A stretch of 64,000 nt of DNA from Lates calcarifer (taxonomy: Eukaryota > Chordata > Actinopteri > Centropomidae). The stretch spans positions 11,409,234 to 11,473,233 of the forward strand of contig NC_066850.1 of the NCBI RefSeq assembly GCF_001640805.2, written 5' to 3'. Positions within the stretch are counted from its first letter, which is position 1, and each line of letters begins with the position of its first letter. The notes beneath the pieces are model-generated. The model worked only from the letters and a program-made list of their open reading frames with translations. It was not told the origin of the DNA and searched no databases. Below, one piece after another: positions 53,601-64,000 of this stretch. A program made the translations under genes and the position numbers.

Positions 53601-56600
53601 TGGTACAAACACCAAACACCCTTGGGGTGCAGTTTACAGAGCTCATCAAAGTCACATCAACCAAAGACAAGGTAATACTGGGAAACACAAAGAGCCAGTA
53701 CCTCTGGCATGGGTGCACAATTCATCACATTTGTTGTTTTAACTGAGAAATCTGGATCAGCACCAAGGTCCACTGACTTAGATTTAGAGTACTGACCTCA
53801 GATAAGTGTTCCAAAAGGTGAAAATGAAATCTCGCACATGACACACAGATGGAAGCATACCTCTCATGCAGAGACTTTTTCTTCTGCTTGTCTAAGTGAT
53901 TGTGTTGTATCATGTACTGTATCTGTGTCCCTAGGCTCATATTGTCTTCAAGCCCAACCTACAGCAGCAGAGGAAATGTGACAACTGCACCGACAGCGCC
54001 ATAGATGGCATCTTCACCGTCAAATATGATGTGACCAGGGACAGCAATGCTGGAGAACTACAGGTATCACAGACTGAACCATCTACGTTTGTGTATTCAG
54101 CTTGTTTAACACTGAATACAGCTAGAAACAGTATGGAGATTACTGCCACTCAAGCTTCCACCGTCTCCTCCAGGTCTCGGATGGCCACTTTGTCCATTTC
54201 TTCGCTCCGTCTAACCTCTCGCCACTTCCTAAAAACATTGTGTTTGTCATTGATGTCAGCGGGTCCATGTGGGGCGTCAAGATGAAGCAAGTAAGATAGT
54301 TGTTTACACTTTTAGCTTTGTGCACTTTGACCCTTCAAACGATCCTCCTGCTCCCTGCTCTTCCTTCATCTCTCCTCTGTAAAACACTGCCACCTTGTGG
54401 TTGTTCTGCAGAATGTATTTAATTCCAAACTCTTCTCACAGACCGTGGAGGCCATGCAGGCTATTTTGGATGACTTGACTGTAGATGATCACTTCAGCAT
54501 CGTTGACTTTAACCACAATGTACGTTGCTGGAGTGAGGAGCTGGTCCCTGGCTCATCTATTCAGATTGCAGATGCCAAGAAATACATCCAGAGCATCAAA
54601 CCCAATGGAGGTGAGGCATCATGGGAATACAGAAGAGGATGGATGCCAGAGTAAAATGAGTTTTTGGTTGTAATTAATATTTGACCCCAGGCACCAACAT
54701 CAATGAGGCACTGATGAGAGCAGTTCAGATGCTGGTGAGGGCGTCCAATCAGGGCCTGATTGACCCTCGCTCCGTCTCCATGGTCATTCTGGTGTCTGAT
54801 GGAGATCCCACTGTGGGTAAGACTGACTGACTTACTGGTCCTGTTGACCAATTTAAATGAATCTGTCAGGTTTAGCCACCAATAGAAATAAGAGTCACTG
54901 CTGTGTAAAGCTGCCAACTGATAAGGAAAACAAGGACTCCTTACCATTACTGCTGACTATTTTGCAAAGCATGCAGTAGAGTTAGAGATTTTTAAATGTA
55001 TTTTTCATACCTTCCAATACTATATAACGTATATGATATGTAGTTAACAAGGCAGCACTTACAAAACACTACTATAGTCCATTAATGGCAATGTTTTCTG
55101 CATTGAAGATGACGATTTTTTTTAAATGGAACCAGCTGAACCAATCCGTATCCCTCTCTGCAGGAGAGATCAAGCTCAGCACCATCCAGAAGAACGTGAA
55201 GCGAGTGATGAGAGAGGAGTTTTCACTCTTCTCACTGGGGATCGGCTTTGACGTGGACTATGACTTCCTGGAACGTATAGCCATGGAGAACAGGGGAATG
55301 GCTCAGAGGATCTACGCCAACCATGATGCTGCCGAGCAGCTACGGGTACGCAGCAACTTTTCTCCTCGACCAAAACCAAAAATCTGAAACTTCTTTGTTT
55401 CCTCTATGAAAGAAGAATTTAGCAAATCCAGATCTAGCATTTGATCTTGAAGTCAAATTTGAAATTTTCTAAACTCTGTGGTTCCCACTTAACATAAGTT
55501 AAATTACCACAAACTGTGGAGTTTTTTTGTCAGATGCAGATGTTTTTTTTGCCATAGATCAGAATTTAGTGGATGAACACTTTCCTAGCGCCTTTAACCG
55601 TTGTACAGTATCACCTCAGCTTCTCTCCCCTTTCTCTGCAGACGTTTTACAGTCAGGTCTCCTCTCCACTGCTGAGGAGAATCACCATTCAGTTCCCAGA
55701 AGACTCGGTGTCCGACGTCACCCAGAACCGCTTCGATAAATACTTCAGCGGCTCAGAGCTGGTGGTGGCCGGGAAGGTGCTGCCATCCGAGAGCAACACG
55801 CTGACCAGCTTCACCACTGCATCTGCTGTGAGTAGAGCACACAACCATACACTTAAGGTCGTGGGTGAAGGGAAAATCAGGACCTAGTACTACCAGTATC
55901 CTGTGTTCCATTTCGTCCTGCAGGCCCGTCTGGACATCACCCTGGAGACAGACACGGACACCGCAGAGCTGGACATGGAGTTGGCTAAGCAGCAGCACTC
56001 ATTCACGGGCTTCGCCAGACAGATGTGGGCCTACCTCACCATCAAACAGCTGATCTCTGAAAGGTGAGAGGCTCAAGAGCACGCAGAGTGATAAATCCCT
56101 CTATATTTTTTAATGTAACAGACATATGGAGGCATATCAGGTTGATAAGAGGGTCCTACATTTGGAATACAGTGAGGAAACAAGATCCATAACTGTAAAT
56201 AAATGCAAATAAATGAACAAAAAACCTCTGACTTCTATCAGAAAACATTAGTTTTTTGTAGCAATATGGCTTTGTCGGTATGTAACAGTTAAAGTGTGGC
56301 TGTCCTCGTAGGTCTCTGGCTGCGACAGCTGCCAAGAAGAGGAAGATCACCCAGCGGATCATGTCGCTGGCTGTGGAGCATCAGTTTGTCACTCCACTCA
56401 CCGCTCTGCTGGTGGAGAGCGAGGACGCCAAGGAGAGGTTGCTGGCCGACACCCCGAGGGACCCCAAGCACGGCTGCTGCTCAGGTGCCTGACAAAAACC
56501 CACATAATGTTATACACAGAAGAGTAAAACCAAACAAACATGAAATATATCTAAAACCATAACGGGCTGTGTTATACTATCTCACGTGAATGAAGGAGGA

Positions 56601-58791
56601 GGAATGGGAGGGGGTATAGCACCCAACGGTTTGTCACCAGTGCGAGTTGTCTACCAGCCTCCACCCTGGGTCCAGATGACCACGCCGGCCCCACCGAGCC
56701 AGGCTGAGAAAGGTCCAGAGGAGTGGACTCTGCCTCAGAAGGTCACCTTAGGTAACACACACAGATACACACACACACACATACTTTCCTGGTAACACTG
56801 ACAAATGAAAGTTACTTAGTTTGTAACAACCTCACTGTTCTCATCCAGTGGACAACGACCCTCACTTCATCGTCCACCTGCCGGGGAGTAACATGGATGT
56901 CTGCTTCAATATCGACTCCAAACCTGGTCATATTCTCAACCTGGTATCTGACAGCGGTACAGGTACAAAGCTTTACTTAATGGGTATAAAAATATGCCTA
57001 ATAAGCAAATCTGTTATATTTCTGTTCCTGTTCGGGCACAGATTTTTTTGTCCTTGATGCTACATGTGCTGGTTCTTATAGGTGCTACATGCAGTACTTT
57101 AACATGAGAGATCATTTATTAATTACCACATCAAATGGTTTGTGTTGTTACTGAAAACAAGCAAGACCAATGAACAGGCTTTGCAGGCCTCAGCGAAATT
57201 TTCATGACACCGAATTTGGAGAGAAACCTGCATGTTATTATTATTATTTTACATTTGCTGCACCTTTACAAGTGTATTAACTCTGACCCAAATAAAGCGA
57301 CCTTGTATTTCGTGGTTCATCCCTCCTGTCTGACCTCTCTCTCCTGTCCTGAAGGTCTGGTGGTGAATGGTCAGTTAATCAGCTCAAAGCAGGCACACAA
57401 AAGCAAAGTCAGCACCTACTTCGGCACCGTCTCTGTTTACTACCAGCCTGATGGAATCAGTGTGACCGTCGGCACTGACAGCATCGCCATGACTGATGGC
57501 ATGAACAACCACTCCTTCACCTGGGGGGCCACGGCTGAAATCACACAGGATGGGTAACAGTCACATCTTTGATCACAGCGTCTGATTTCCAGCATTTACA
57601 TCCCGTCTCACACTGTCACGTCTCTGTTTCAGAGTGCGGATTTCCATTGTGAAGGACTCTCACGTTACCGTCACTATAAATAATAATATCCAGGTGATGG
57701 TGTTGCTTCACCGTGTGTGGAAGAAACATCCTGTCAGTGTTGACTTCCTTGGTATCTACATTCCCAATGATAACCAGTACTCCCCTCTGGTGCACGGGCT
57801 CATAGGTAACGTGAAATACTCAACAACCTCACAGGCTTTTGGTAAATCAGATGCTGGGCTGACTTAAATAGTAAATCAATAAATTAAGTTTTAAACTGTG
57901 GAAAAATATGTGTCAAGTCAGTCAAAGGTTCCTAAAGAGACGCCATCTTTGTCAGTTTCTGGACCTTGAAAATTTCAATTTGGAAAAAAAAAGAGGTTAA
58001 AGCTTACAAAGAAAAGATTCTTTACTTTTTTGATGATGCTATTCTGCAAAACCATATGATTTTATTACTTTTAAAGGTCATTTTTATTTCTGTGAGAGAT
58101 TTAACACATCATTTAACATGTAAAACTAATAATCTAATCTAATCATAATATATAAATATGCAATGAAGATGAAATAAAAGAAAGCTAGCTGAAATGGAAA
58201 CAAGAAGAAAGTAAACTGGAGTGTAGAGGAGATTCTGCTGCTGGTAGATGACATACATCACAGGAATTATATAATATTTATGTTCTTGTTAGGGTAGAAA
58301 AGCCTCTGTTAAGAGTTAAACCCAGAGTATTTAAATAGTTTCAGGTGAATTAGAGGTCTCTAATGAGGGGGTTTAATGGAGATTTTAACACTGTCTTAAC
58401 CTAAAATTTACCTTATTTAAGTGGTTAATAATGTGTGTGATCCCACAGGGCAGTTTTCTAGAGAGCCTGAGGTCAGTGTGTACGACATCCATGAAGGAGT
58501 CGACCCTCTGAAGAAGCAGGCCACCATGGAGGTGAAGGGCAACAAGCTGCAGGTCACCAGGTACATCTCATAGCAACTCACATAAACCGACAATTGAACA
58601 AACGCATTTCTTATTGCATCCATAAACTTGTGTGTGTGTTTAGGGGCTGGCAGAAGGACTACAGGCGTGACAAGAGACATGGCTCTAATGTCTACTGCTG
58701 GTTCATTCACAACAGCGGGAAGGGCTTCATCGACGGCCACTACACCGACTACATCGTCCCATATCTCAACAGTTTCCTTCAGACGCTCTGA
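50605..58791 (+). CDS. itih2: ITIH2, inter-alpha-trypsin inhibitor heavy chain 2
   Basis: Twenty-one exons join in phase to 946 aa, the same length as human ITIH2: 50605-50700, 51613-51645, 51984-52022, 52882-53054, 53135-53239, 53320-53482, 53564-53671, 53935-54063, 54174-54290, 54442-54610, 54691-54816, 55164-55345, 55642-55827, 55924-56063, 56312-56484, 56596-56751, 56849-56962, 57355-57553, 57633-57805, 58449-58560, 58644-58791. Residues 1-19 are a leucine-rich signal peptide. RHKR (41-44) is a furin-type propeptide site. Then come the VIT domain, the vWA domain with D309-V-S-G-S metal site and [11 protein letters not shown], a linker of proline repeats, and DNDPHF with Asp702, the residue esterified to the chondroitin sulfate of bikunin in mammals. 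The C-terminal domain ends [18 protein letters not shown]. It is a secreted, probably hepatic plasma protein that stabilises hyaluronan matrix. Confidence 0.96.
51695..51757. repeat. Retroposon 3'-tail-like fragment
   Basis: TGAATTGGCGCTATATAAAT followed by (A)TTTGACTTGACTTG is the tail signature of a common fish retroposon family. Only this end is present. In itih2 intron 2. Confidence 0.5.
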
Positions 58792-59015
58792 ACAGGCAGA
58801 GACACATTCAAGTACCATGTGTGTAACTTTTTTACACTGAAGTCACATTACTAACTACATTTAATTTCCTGTTCAGGAATCATTTAACCTATAAACGTTT
58901 ATTCACTTCCATAGAACACCAAAAGTCACTTTAGTTGAATTTATTTGGACAAAATTTACAACAGCAATGTTAAGATCAACTTGAATACAAAATAAAAAAA
59001 CAAATTGGATTCATT
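58792..59015 (+). other. itih2: 3' UTR of itih2
   Basis: AATAAA at 58991-58996 lies 200 bases after the stop at 58789-58791. Cleavage is expected about 15-25 bases later, inside sequence that also appears to be the 3' end of kin on the opposite strand. Confidence 0.5.
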
Positions 59016-59155
59016 GCTCTACATTTTTCTGTGACGCCTCACTGGAAAATTGCATTGTGGGATTATGTACATGTACAGGTGAATCATCCAGGGAAGTAAC
59101 TCTGACACAGTAGAGTCCCTCAGCCTGAGGTTAAACACTGGAGGGTTTGCTTGGT
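58925..59155 (-). other. kin: 3' UTR of kin overlapping the itih2 3' end
   Basis: On the minus strand the first AATAAA past the stop is at 58945-58940. No AATAAA is seen between 59155 and 58946. The resulting 3' UTR would cover the itih2 polyadenylation signal at 58991-58996. Confidence 0.45.
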
Positions 59156-61672
59156 TCAGGCCAGTTTGGAGAAATCCTCGTAGGCAACGTCCACTCTCTC
59201 CCCTTTCTGTTGACCCTGAGGGTGAGAGGACATGACGCTTTAATCATGGCTGCAGCCGCAACATGAAAAATGGATATGAAAAGTGACAAATGGCACCTTT
59301 AAGCTGCTGTACAGTAGAAAATAAACCAGTGACTAACGTGACAGGTAGAACACTGTGACGCCGACAAATACTTACTGAGTCGAGTGTGAGCGTGGCGCAG
59401 AAATTTTTCTCATCAATCCCCTCCAGCACAGCCTCCGTGTCTCTGTATGGACCGTTCAGGATCAAAACCTTTTTACCTGAAGGAAATTTCACAAGAAGAT
59501 GCTGAAGAGGACAGAAAAACACAGCCAAGGTAACATGTTGCTGCTGATGACTTTGGCATTACTGTATTTTACCTGGTGCAGGTATGACCGTCTCTAGGTG
59601 ATTCTGGTCCAGTTTCAGTTTGTCTCCGGAGTCAATCATCTTCACCACCGCTCCGTATTTGTCTCGCACCTCCTGCAGCAATAAGATCCACAACATGTTA
59701 ACGTCACAGGTCTTCTCTCTGCTCAACATATGCACATACAGTAAATACAAAGTATCGCTACCATGATGATAGCCTTCTTCTTGTGGTACTTCTCTCCCAG
59801 TCTCTTGGTGATGACTTTGACCACGATGTTGGGCTGCAGCCAGTAATCTGTCCTGACCGACTGCTTCTTCTTCTCCTCCATCTGAACAAAGACAATATCA
59901 CACGTCAACTTCAATAATGACAGACTGAAACTCAGAAACATGCAGAAGACAAAACCAAATCATCTTTTCTACCTCTATGATTTCTTCCAGAGCAGATTTC
60001 TTCTTCTTCTCCCCCCTGGAGTCTGAACTGGATGAAGTATCTTTCCTCTTGGTCGAGGATGACGCTGCTGTTTTGAGAGCGCTGGCACCCAGGACAGAAC
60101 TACACAGAGAAACAAACAGTTTCAGACAAAATATTTCAGTTATATCCACTTAATAAGTTGTTCAGAAGCGTTAACATCCTGCACAGAAGCTTCTGTACCT
60201 TGATTTTGATGGACCGGCTATAGATGAAGAGGCTCCCAGGTTGAAAGCAACTGTAAGAGGAGAGAACACAAAGTTCACATCTGACACACAGTTCACATTG
60301 TTAATCCTAAATAAAGTCTGTTACACTATCTAAAAAACCCCAGGTTATAACTGAACGGCTTTGAACACTCCATGTTTCTGAGGTCAGACAAAAAAAGGGC
60401 ACGCAGAACATTTCAAACCTTTTTCTTCTTCACTCTCACGTTTCAGCTCTGTATAAACTGGAGTTTCCTGCAGAATAAAACAGCACGAAATATTAACCTT
60501 AAATTTGAAAAGTCATCTCCATTAATTTTCATTCAGCTGAACTGAGCATGTGTGAAGGCTGCTGGCACTTACATCCGTCTCCTTGCTGGTGCGGCCTCTG
60601 CGGACCTGCTCCTCGATGAACCTGGCGCTCCTCTCCTCGTCATCCATCTCCTGCTTCTTCTTCCTCGCCTGCTCCTCTTGGCGGCGGATAGTCTCTGGGT
60701 CACGATCGATGTACTGGATGTACCAGCCTTTAGGGGTCTCGTCAACTTTACACAGGCCTAGGATTACACAGCATGTGATTAACTAAAGTTACACTTGCTA
60801 CAGTGACATATTTACAAATAGTTGGTCTGACTTTTCTTCAGGGTAGTATATTAAAACATTCCTTGTGTTATTGATCATCTGCTATGTGTTTAATTACCTA
60901 CAAATTGTAATATAGTGCTACAAGGAGAATAACCTGACCTAAAGATTAGGTTCAGTCACAAAGAAAACAGGCGATTATTTAAACTAAAACTTGTTATTTT
61001 TCACGAGTTTGAGGACGGTTAAATCAGCTGACCTTCTCTGCCCAGCCACTTGGTAAAGTCAGTAAGAGTCTCCCACTGCGTGGAGTTCATGTGGACGTGC
61101 TCCCGGTAACTGATGTACTCGTTGTAGACAATATTGTTATGCACTCTCTTGGTTCCTGCAGATCAACAAGGAGTAAATACACAGACTGACAGACAGCTGC
61201 TGTTTTTGCACAAACATCTGGATGAATCTGGACTCACCAAAACGTCTTCTGAGTAGCTCCAGGAAGTCGCTCTTGAACTCACTGTTATAAAAGGGTAAAA
61301 GGAAATTAAAGGGCCACCATTAGCGTGTTTTCTTTTCATAAAAATTAAGCTAAAGTTCAAACAGTGAATTAACTCACTCGGAGAAGTAGTCCATGAACTT
61401 GGTTGGATCCTCTGAGGCCAGCAGTAGCTGCCTCTGGTGGGACTCCGACATACAGTGACATTTGAAGCCATTCTGTCACCAAACAGAGACATTTAAGTTT
61501 AAAATATAAACAGCAACAACAACACAAAATACGACAGGTTTAATAATCAACGTCTCACCTCATCTCTACATTGTTTCTGACACATTTGACAATACCACCT
61601 CAATTTCTGGAGACCTTTGGCTTTAATCCGGTTGCTTATCGCCTTAGGGGAGAGAAAATCTGCTTTCCCCAT
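59156..61672 (-). CDS. kin: KIN (KIN17), zinc-finger DNA/RNA-binding protein
   Basis: Twelve exons on the minus strand (61672-61559, 61472-61378, 61281-61238, 61155-61033, 60757-60573, 60467-60419, 60250-60199, 60099-59973, 59881-59762, 59672-59573, 59476-59376, 59215-59156) join in phase to 389 aa; human KIN has 393. The N-terminus MGKADFLSPKAISNRIK leads to a C2H2 finger (C28, C31, H44, H50). Next are the winged-helix region (FLELLRRRFGTKRVHNNIVY ... WETLTDFTKWLGREG), a charged coiled stretch, a serine-rich linker with a basic run (GEKKKKSALEEI), and tandem KOW/SH3-like folds (RTDYWLQPNIVVKVITKRLG; GDKLKLDQNHLETVIPAPGK; DVAYEDFSKLA). KIN17 acts in the nucleus in DNA replication and repair and associates with the spliceosome. 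The gene is head to head with atp5f1c, as in human. Confidence 0.96.
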
Positions 61673-61860
61673 CCCGACCAGCTTTAAGACACAAAAAACA
61701 CTCTATATAACGTTAAACTTCAGACTAAACTGGAGAATATTTAGCTTGAATCGCGGCTAACCTACGATCATCCGCAACCAACATAAACAGTTTCCGCGTG
61801 TCCTGGCGTCATAATCTCGCGAGTAAACGTAAAAACGCGCGATAACGTTTGCTGCGTTCA
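61673..61860 (-). promoter_or_regulatory. kin promoter with TCTCGCGAG element
   Basis: The short upstream region is CpG-rich. It contains TCTCGCGAG at 61815-61823, about 145 bases before the start codon. TCTCGCGAGA is a known core element of TATA-less vertebrate promoters, bound by BANP. The match lacks only the last base. ACGCGCGATAACG follows. Confidence 0.55.
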
Positions 61861-62149
61861 GGCCTCATTATAAACTTCGTATTTTACCGAACACATCATT
61901 GTGATTTATTACGTTACTAAAACGTTTCAGCGATTTTCTAGAACAAACTTTACTTGTTACCGGTTTGTTAGACGTCCCAATCGATTATTAAAGTCAAATC
62001 CCTGAGATAAATACACCTTATTTTTTAGGTATAAAAACAAACCGGATTGGAAACCTGAATTGAAAAATATACAATTAATACAGTTTTTTAAATTGACACT
62101 GCTAAATAAAATTTTAACGTTCGCTAATGCGTCGTACGTATTGGGGAAT

Positions 62150-62310
62150 TTGCTACGTCATTTCCTCTTGCCATCTTTGTCCGAATAGAAGCGACGCAAT
62201 TTTGGTAACAAAAAGTTAAAAGTCTCTTTTTTGGTGCAGCGTGAAAAAAGTTTTTCATTGAAAATGCTTAAGAGTCTATGAGGATTCTGGTTATACCTTC
62301 AGAACAGGGG
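62150..62310 (+). other. Candidate upstream noncoding exon or second start site
   Basis: A CTCTTGCCATCTTTGTCCG stretch at 62165 and a good donor (CAGGG|GTAAGT) at 62310-62311 bracket a short segment between kin and atp5f1c. A tiny frame (MRILVIPSEQG) precedes the donor. It could be an alternative first exon of atp5f1c or an unrelated transcript. There is no protein similarity I recognise. Confidence 0.2.
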
Positions 62311-62804
62311 TAAGTGTAACCTACAGGTTGTTTTTCTAAGTTTTGTTTTCGTAAAACAGGTGCTCACCTGTGTGACATAATTGTACAAACATGTAGTCTA
62401 AGTAAATTATTACATTAGATACATTTCAGCAGATGTGCCCCTCCCCTCAAGTCTACATTTATAATTTAGACACTGTATTAAATTTACAACTCAAAAGTGA
62501 TAAACACACAGAATTTATGTCACAACACGATAGATACAGGCCACAAACGAATACAAATGAAGAGTTCATCCCGAAATTAACGGTTAACAACTTAATGTTT
62601 AGAGTGAAATGAAATAATTTATAAAGGTAAGAGAGTGCAGTGGGAGAAATTTGCTTCACCAGTTTAAGGTCGGACATTTATCTAATAAAATGATTCTTTA
62701 ACTTTTTTGGACAAGCATTATGGGTTCATCTTGTGTGTGATTTGCTTTTTAACGAGAAGTTTGCTGGTACGTGAAGGCAATATTCGTCCATTTTGCTTTT
62801 AACT

Positions 62805-62817
62805 TGCGCCTGCGCAG
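62805..62817 (+). promoter_or_regulatory. NRF1-like site in the atp5f1c promoter
   Basis: TGCGCCTGCGCAG differs at one central base from the NRF1 palindrome TGCGCATGCGCA and sits 31 bases before the start codon. NRF1 drives many nuclear genes for oxidative phosphorylation. Confidence 0.55.
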
Positions 62818-62848
62818 TCCTGCGTGTCTGACCTTCATAGGACTAACC

Positions 62849-63438
62849 ATGTTCGCCAGGACCAGCGCGTTGGTGTTCTCCCCACAATGGTAAAGTCACA
62901 AATATTTAAATACTTCTGTAACAAGCTTTAACTTTATCCTCTTTGTATAGTCTACGAATATATGCGGGTGGAATAGATGTGTTGCTTCTAGTCTGTGAAT
63001 GCACGCAATTACTGACTGCAAGGACGTGCTAACGTGGAGGCCGCAGCTAATGAATGGACAAGTTCAACCGGCTAGAAGCTAATGCTAACTGAGCTGACAT
63101 TGTGCGAGTGTTTAGAGAAGAAAGTGAACGTTTAATAGCTGAATGGTTTTTAGCTAATTTATTTTTAACGCACATATGAGTCAGAGTGATATTCATAGCT
63201 AGGGCTAAATGTCAAAGCCTGTTCTGTGCAGAGCTAACTGATGCTAACACTTCTGCAGCGCTAGTCAGTATTCTTCAGTTTATAATTAAGATTATGATAA
63301 CGTGGCGTTAAGTAGAACTGTTAATGTTTGGCTGTCTTAATAATGCTGTTATATGTTGACAGAGCCTGCAGCTAAAACTCACATGCACTATTTCTGTTCA
63401 CAGTGGGCAGGTCAGGAACATGGCTACCTTGAAGGACA
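62849..63438 (+). CDS. atp5f1c: ATP synthase F1 subunit gamma, mitochondrial (first two exons)
   Basis: Exon 1 (62849-62889, MFARTSALVFSPQ and two bases of Cys) and exon 2 (63404-63438, GQVRNMATLKD and one base) are joined in phase by GTAAAG...CACAG. The second donor is A|GTAAGT. QVRNMATLKD is the conserved junction between the mitochondrial presequence and mature gamma subunit, which starts ATLKD. Residues 1-23 are a basic, hydroxylated, acid-free targeting peptide. Gamma is the rotating central stalk of complex V on the matrix face of the inner membrane. The remaining exons lie beyond the right edge: 63439-64000 is intron with no further exon visible. Confidence 0.93.
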
Positions 63439-64000
63439 GTAAGTATTTTGTCTACTGCACACTTAGTAATGAAAGACAACAGATCAACAACATATTAGAA
63501 ACAGTACTCTCACAGTGATAACACCCCAGATGCAAAATTTGTAATTGGCAACATATGTGCTGAACACAATGTTTGATTATGTCAATTTACATAAGTCCAC
63601 ATTCATTCATATGAAACCACCTGTTTTACATGGAGGGGTGAACATACAGTCATCTGGAAAACAAGTATTTTACAAGAAAATAAGTGATGCCAAACTGCAG
63701 AGCCTGTTATTTGTCAAAAGGTTTTTTACTGTTGTTCCACAAAGTGTACATCTCTGCTAATAAAAACCAACAGTTAGGTTGTCAATACGTGAATGGAGTT
63801 CTGCGAGATGTATTGCTAAAACTATGTTGTCACAGTATATGTAATGTTGTATCACTGTTTTGACATATATTATCATTTACTGTTGGTAAAACACTTGATA
63901 AACTCTTATGTATGTATAAAGTAATTCGATGAGGAAATCTGTTTTGGGCTAATTCAGGGACCTAAATACCTGGAAGAAGCTTAATGAAGGTGACACTGAC

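Noticed and set aside
1..64000. Search for tRNA, rRNA, CRISPR-like arrays, viral or bacterial clusters
   Set aside because: No cloverleaf with A/B boxes, no regular spaced repeats, no retroviral or phage protein motifs were recognised by eye; a covariance-model scan was not possible.

Overview
This window is vertebrate nuclear DNA, almost certainly from a ray-finned (teleost, probably percomorph) fish. The genes are split by short GT-AG introns. The spacers are AT-rich with long TG, CT and GA microsatellites and several dispersed repeats that resemble fish MITE families. Every recognisable protein is a clear vertebrate orthologue. No bacterial, viral or CRISPR-like system is present.

Layout from left to right: (1) the 5' part of sfmbt2 on the minus strand (coding exons at 11343-11253, 9357-9263 and 3578-3338; probable CpG-rich promoter and noncoding first exon near 18.0-18.2 kb; the rest of the gene lies off the left edge). 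(2) A complete STIMATE/TMEM110-family gene on the plus strand (tmem110l, eight exons, 22973-32072, 304 aa) with a long 3' UTR to about 34.4 kb. (3) itih5 on the minus strand (48722-35048, 14 recognisable exons, about 959 aa if two one-base shifts are set aside). (4) itih2 on the plus strand (50605-58791, 21 exons, 946 aa). (5) kin (KIN17) on the minus strand (61672-59156, 12 exons, 389 aa). (6) The first two exons of atp5f1c (ATP synthase gamma) on the plus strand (62849-63438), cut by the right edge.

The genes alternate in strand. sfmbt2/tmem110l, itih5/itih2 and kin/atp5f1c are head to head. tmem110l/itih5 and itih2/kin are tail to tail. The order SFMBT2-ITIH5-ITIH2-KIN-ATP5F1C is that of human 10p14. 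The STIMATE-family gene between SFMBT and ITIH matches the human 3p21.1 paralogous cluster (SFMBT1-STIMATE-MUSTN1-ITIH4/3/1). The window therefore looks like the second copy of an ancient duplicated block that kept its STIMATE-like member. The genes are not a pathway. They are a chromatin reader, an ER membrane regulator of calcium entry, two secreted hyaluronan-binding heavy chains, a DNA/RNA-binding repair factor and a mitochondrial enzyme subunit.

The main oddities are two one-base insertions in adjacent exons of itih5 in a window whose other genes are intact, an unclear itih5 linker with a candidate 33-base intron, a replaced C-terminal tail in the STIMATE-like protein ending in a PDZ-ligand-like motif, a long inverted repeat in its 3' UTR, and overlapping 3' ends of itih2 and kin. 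I found no wholly new system.
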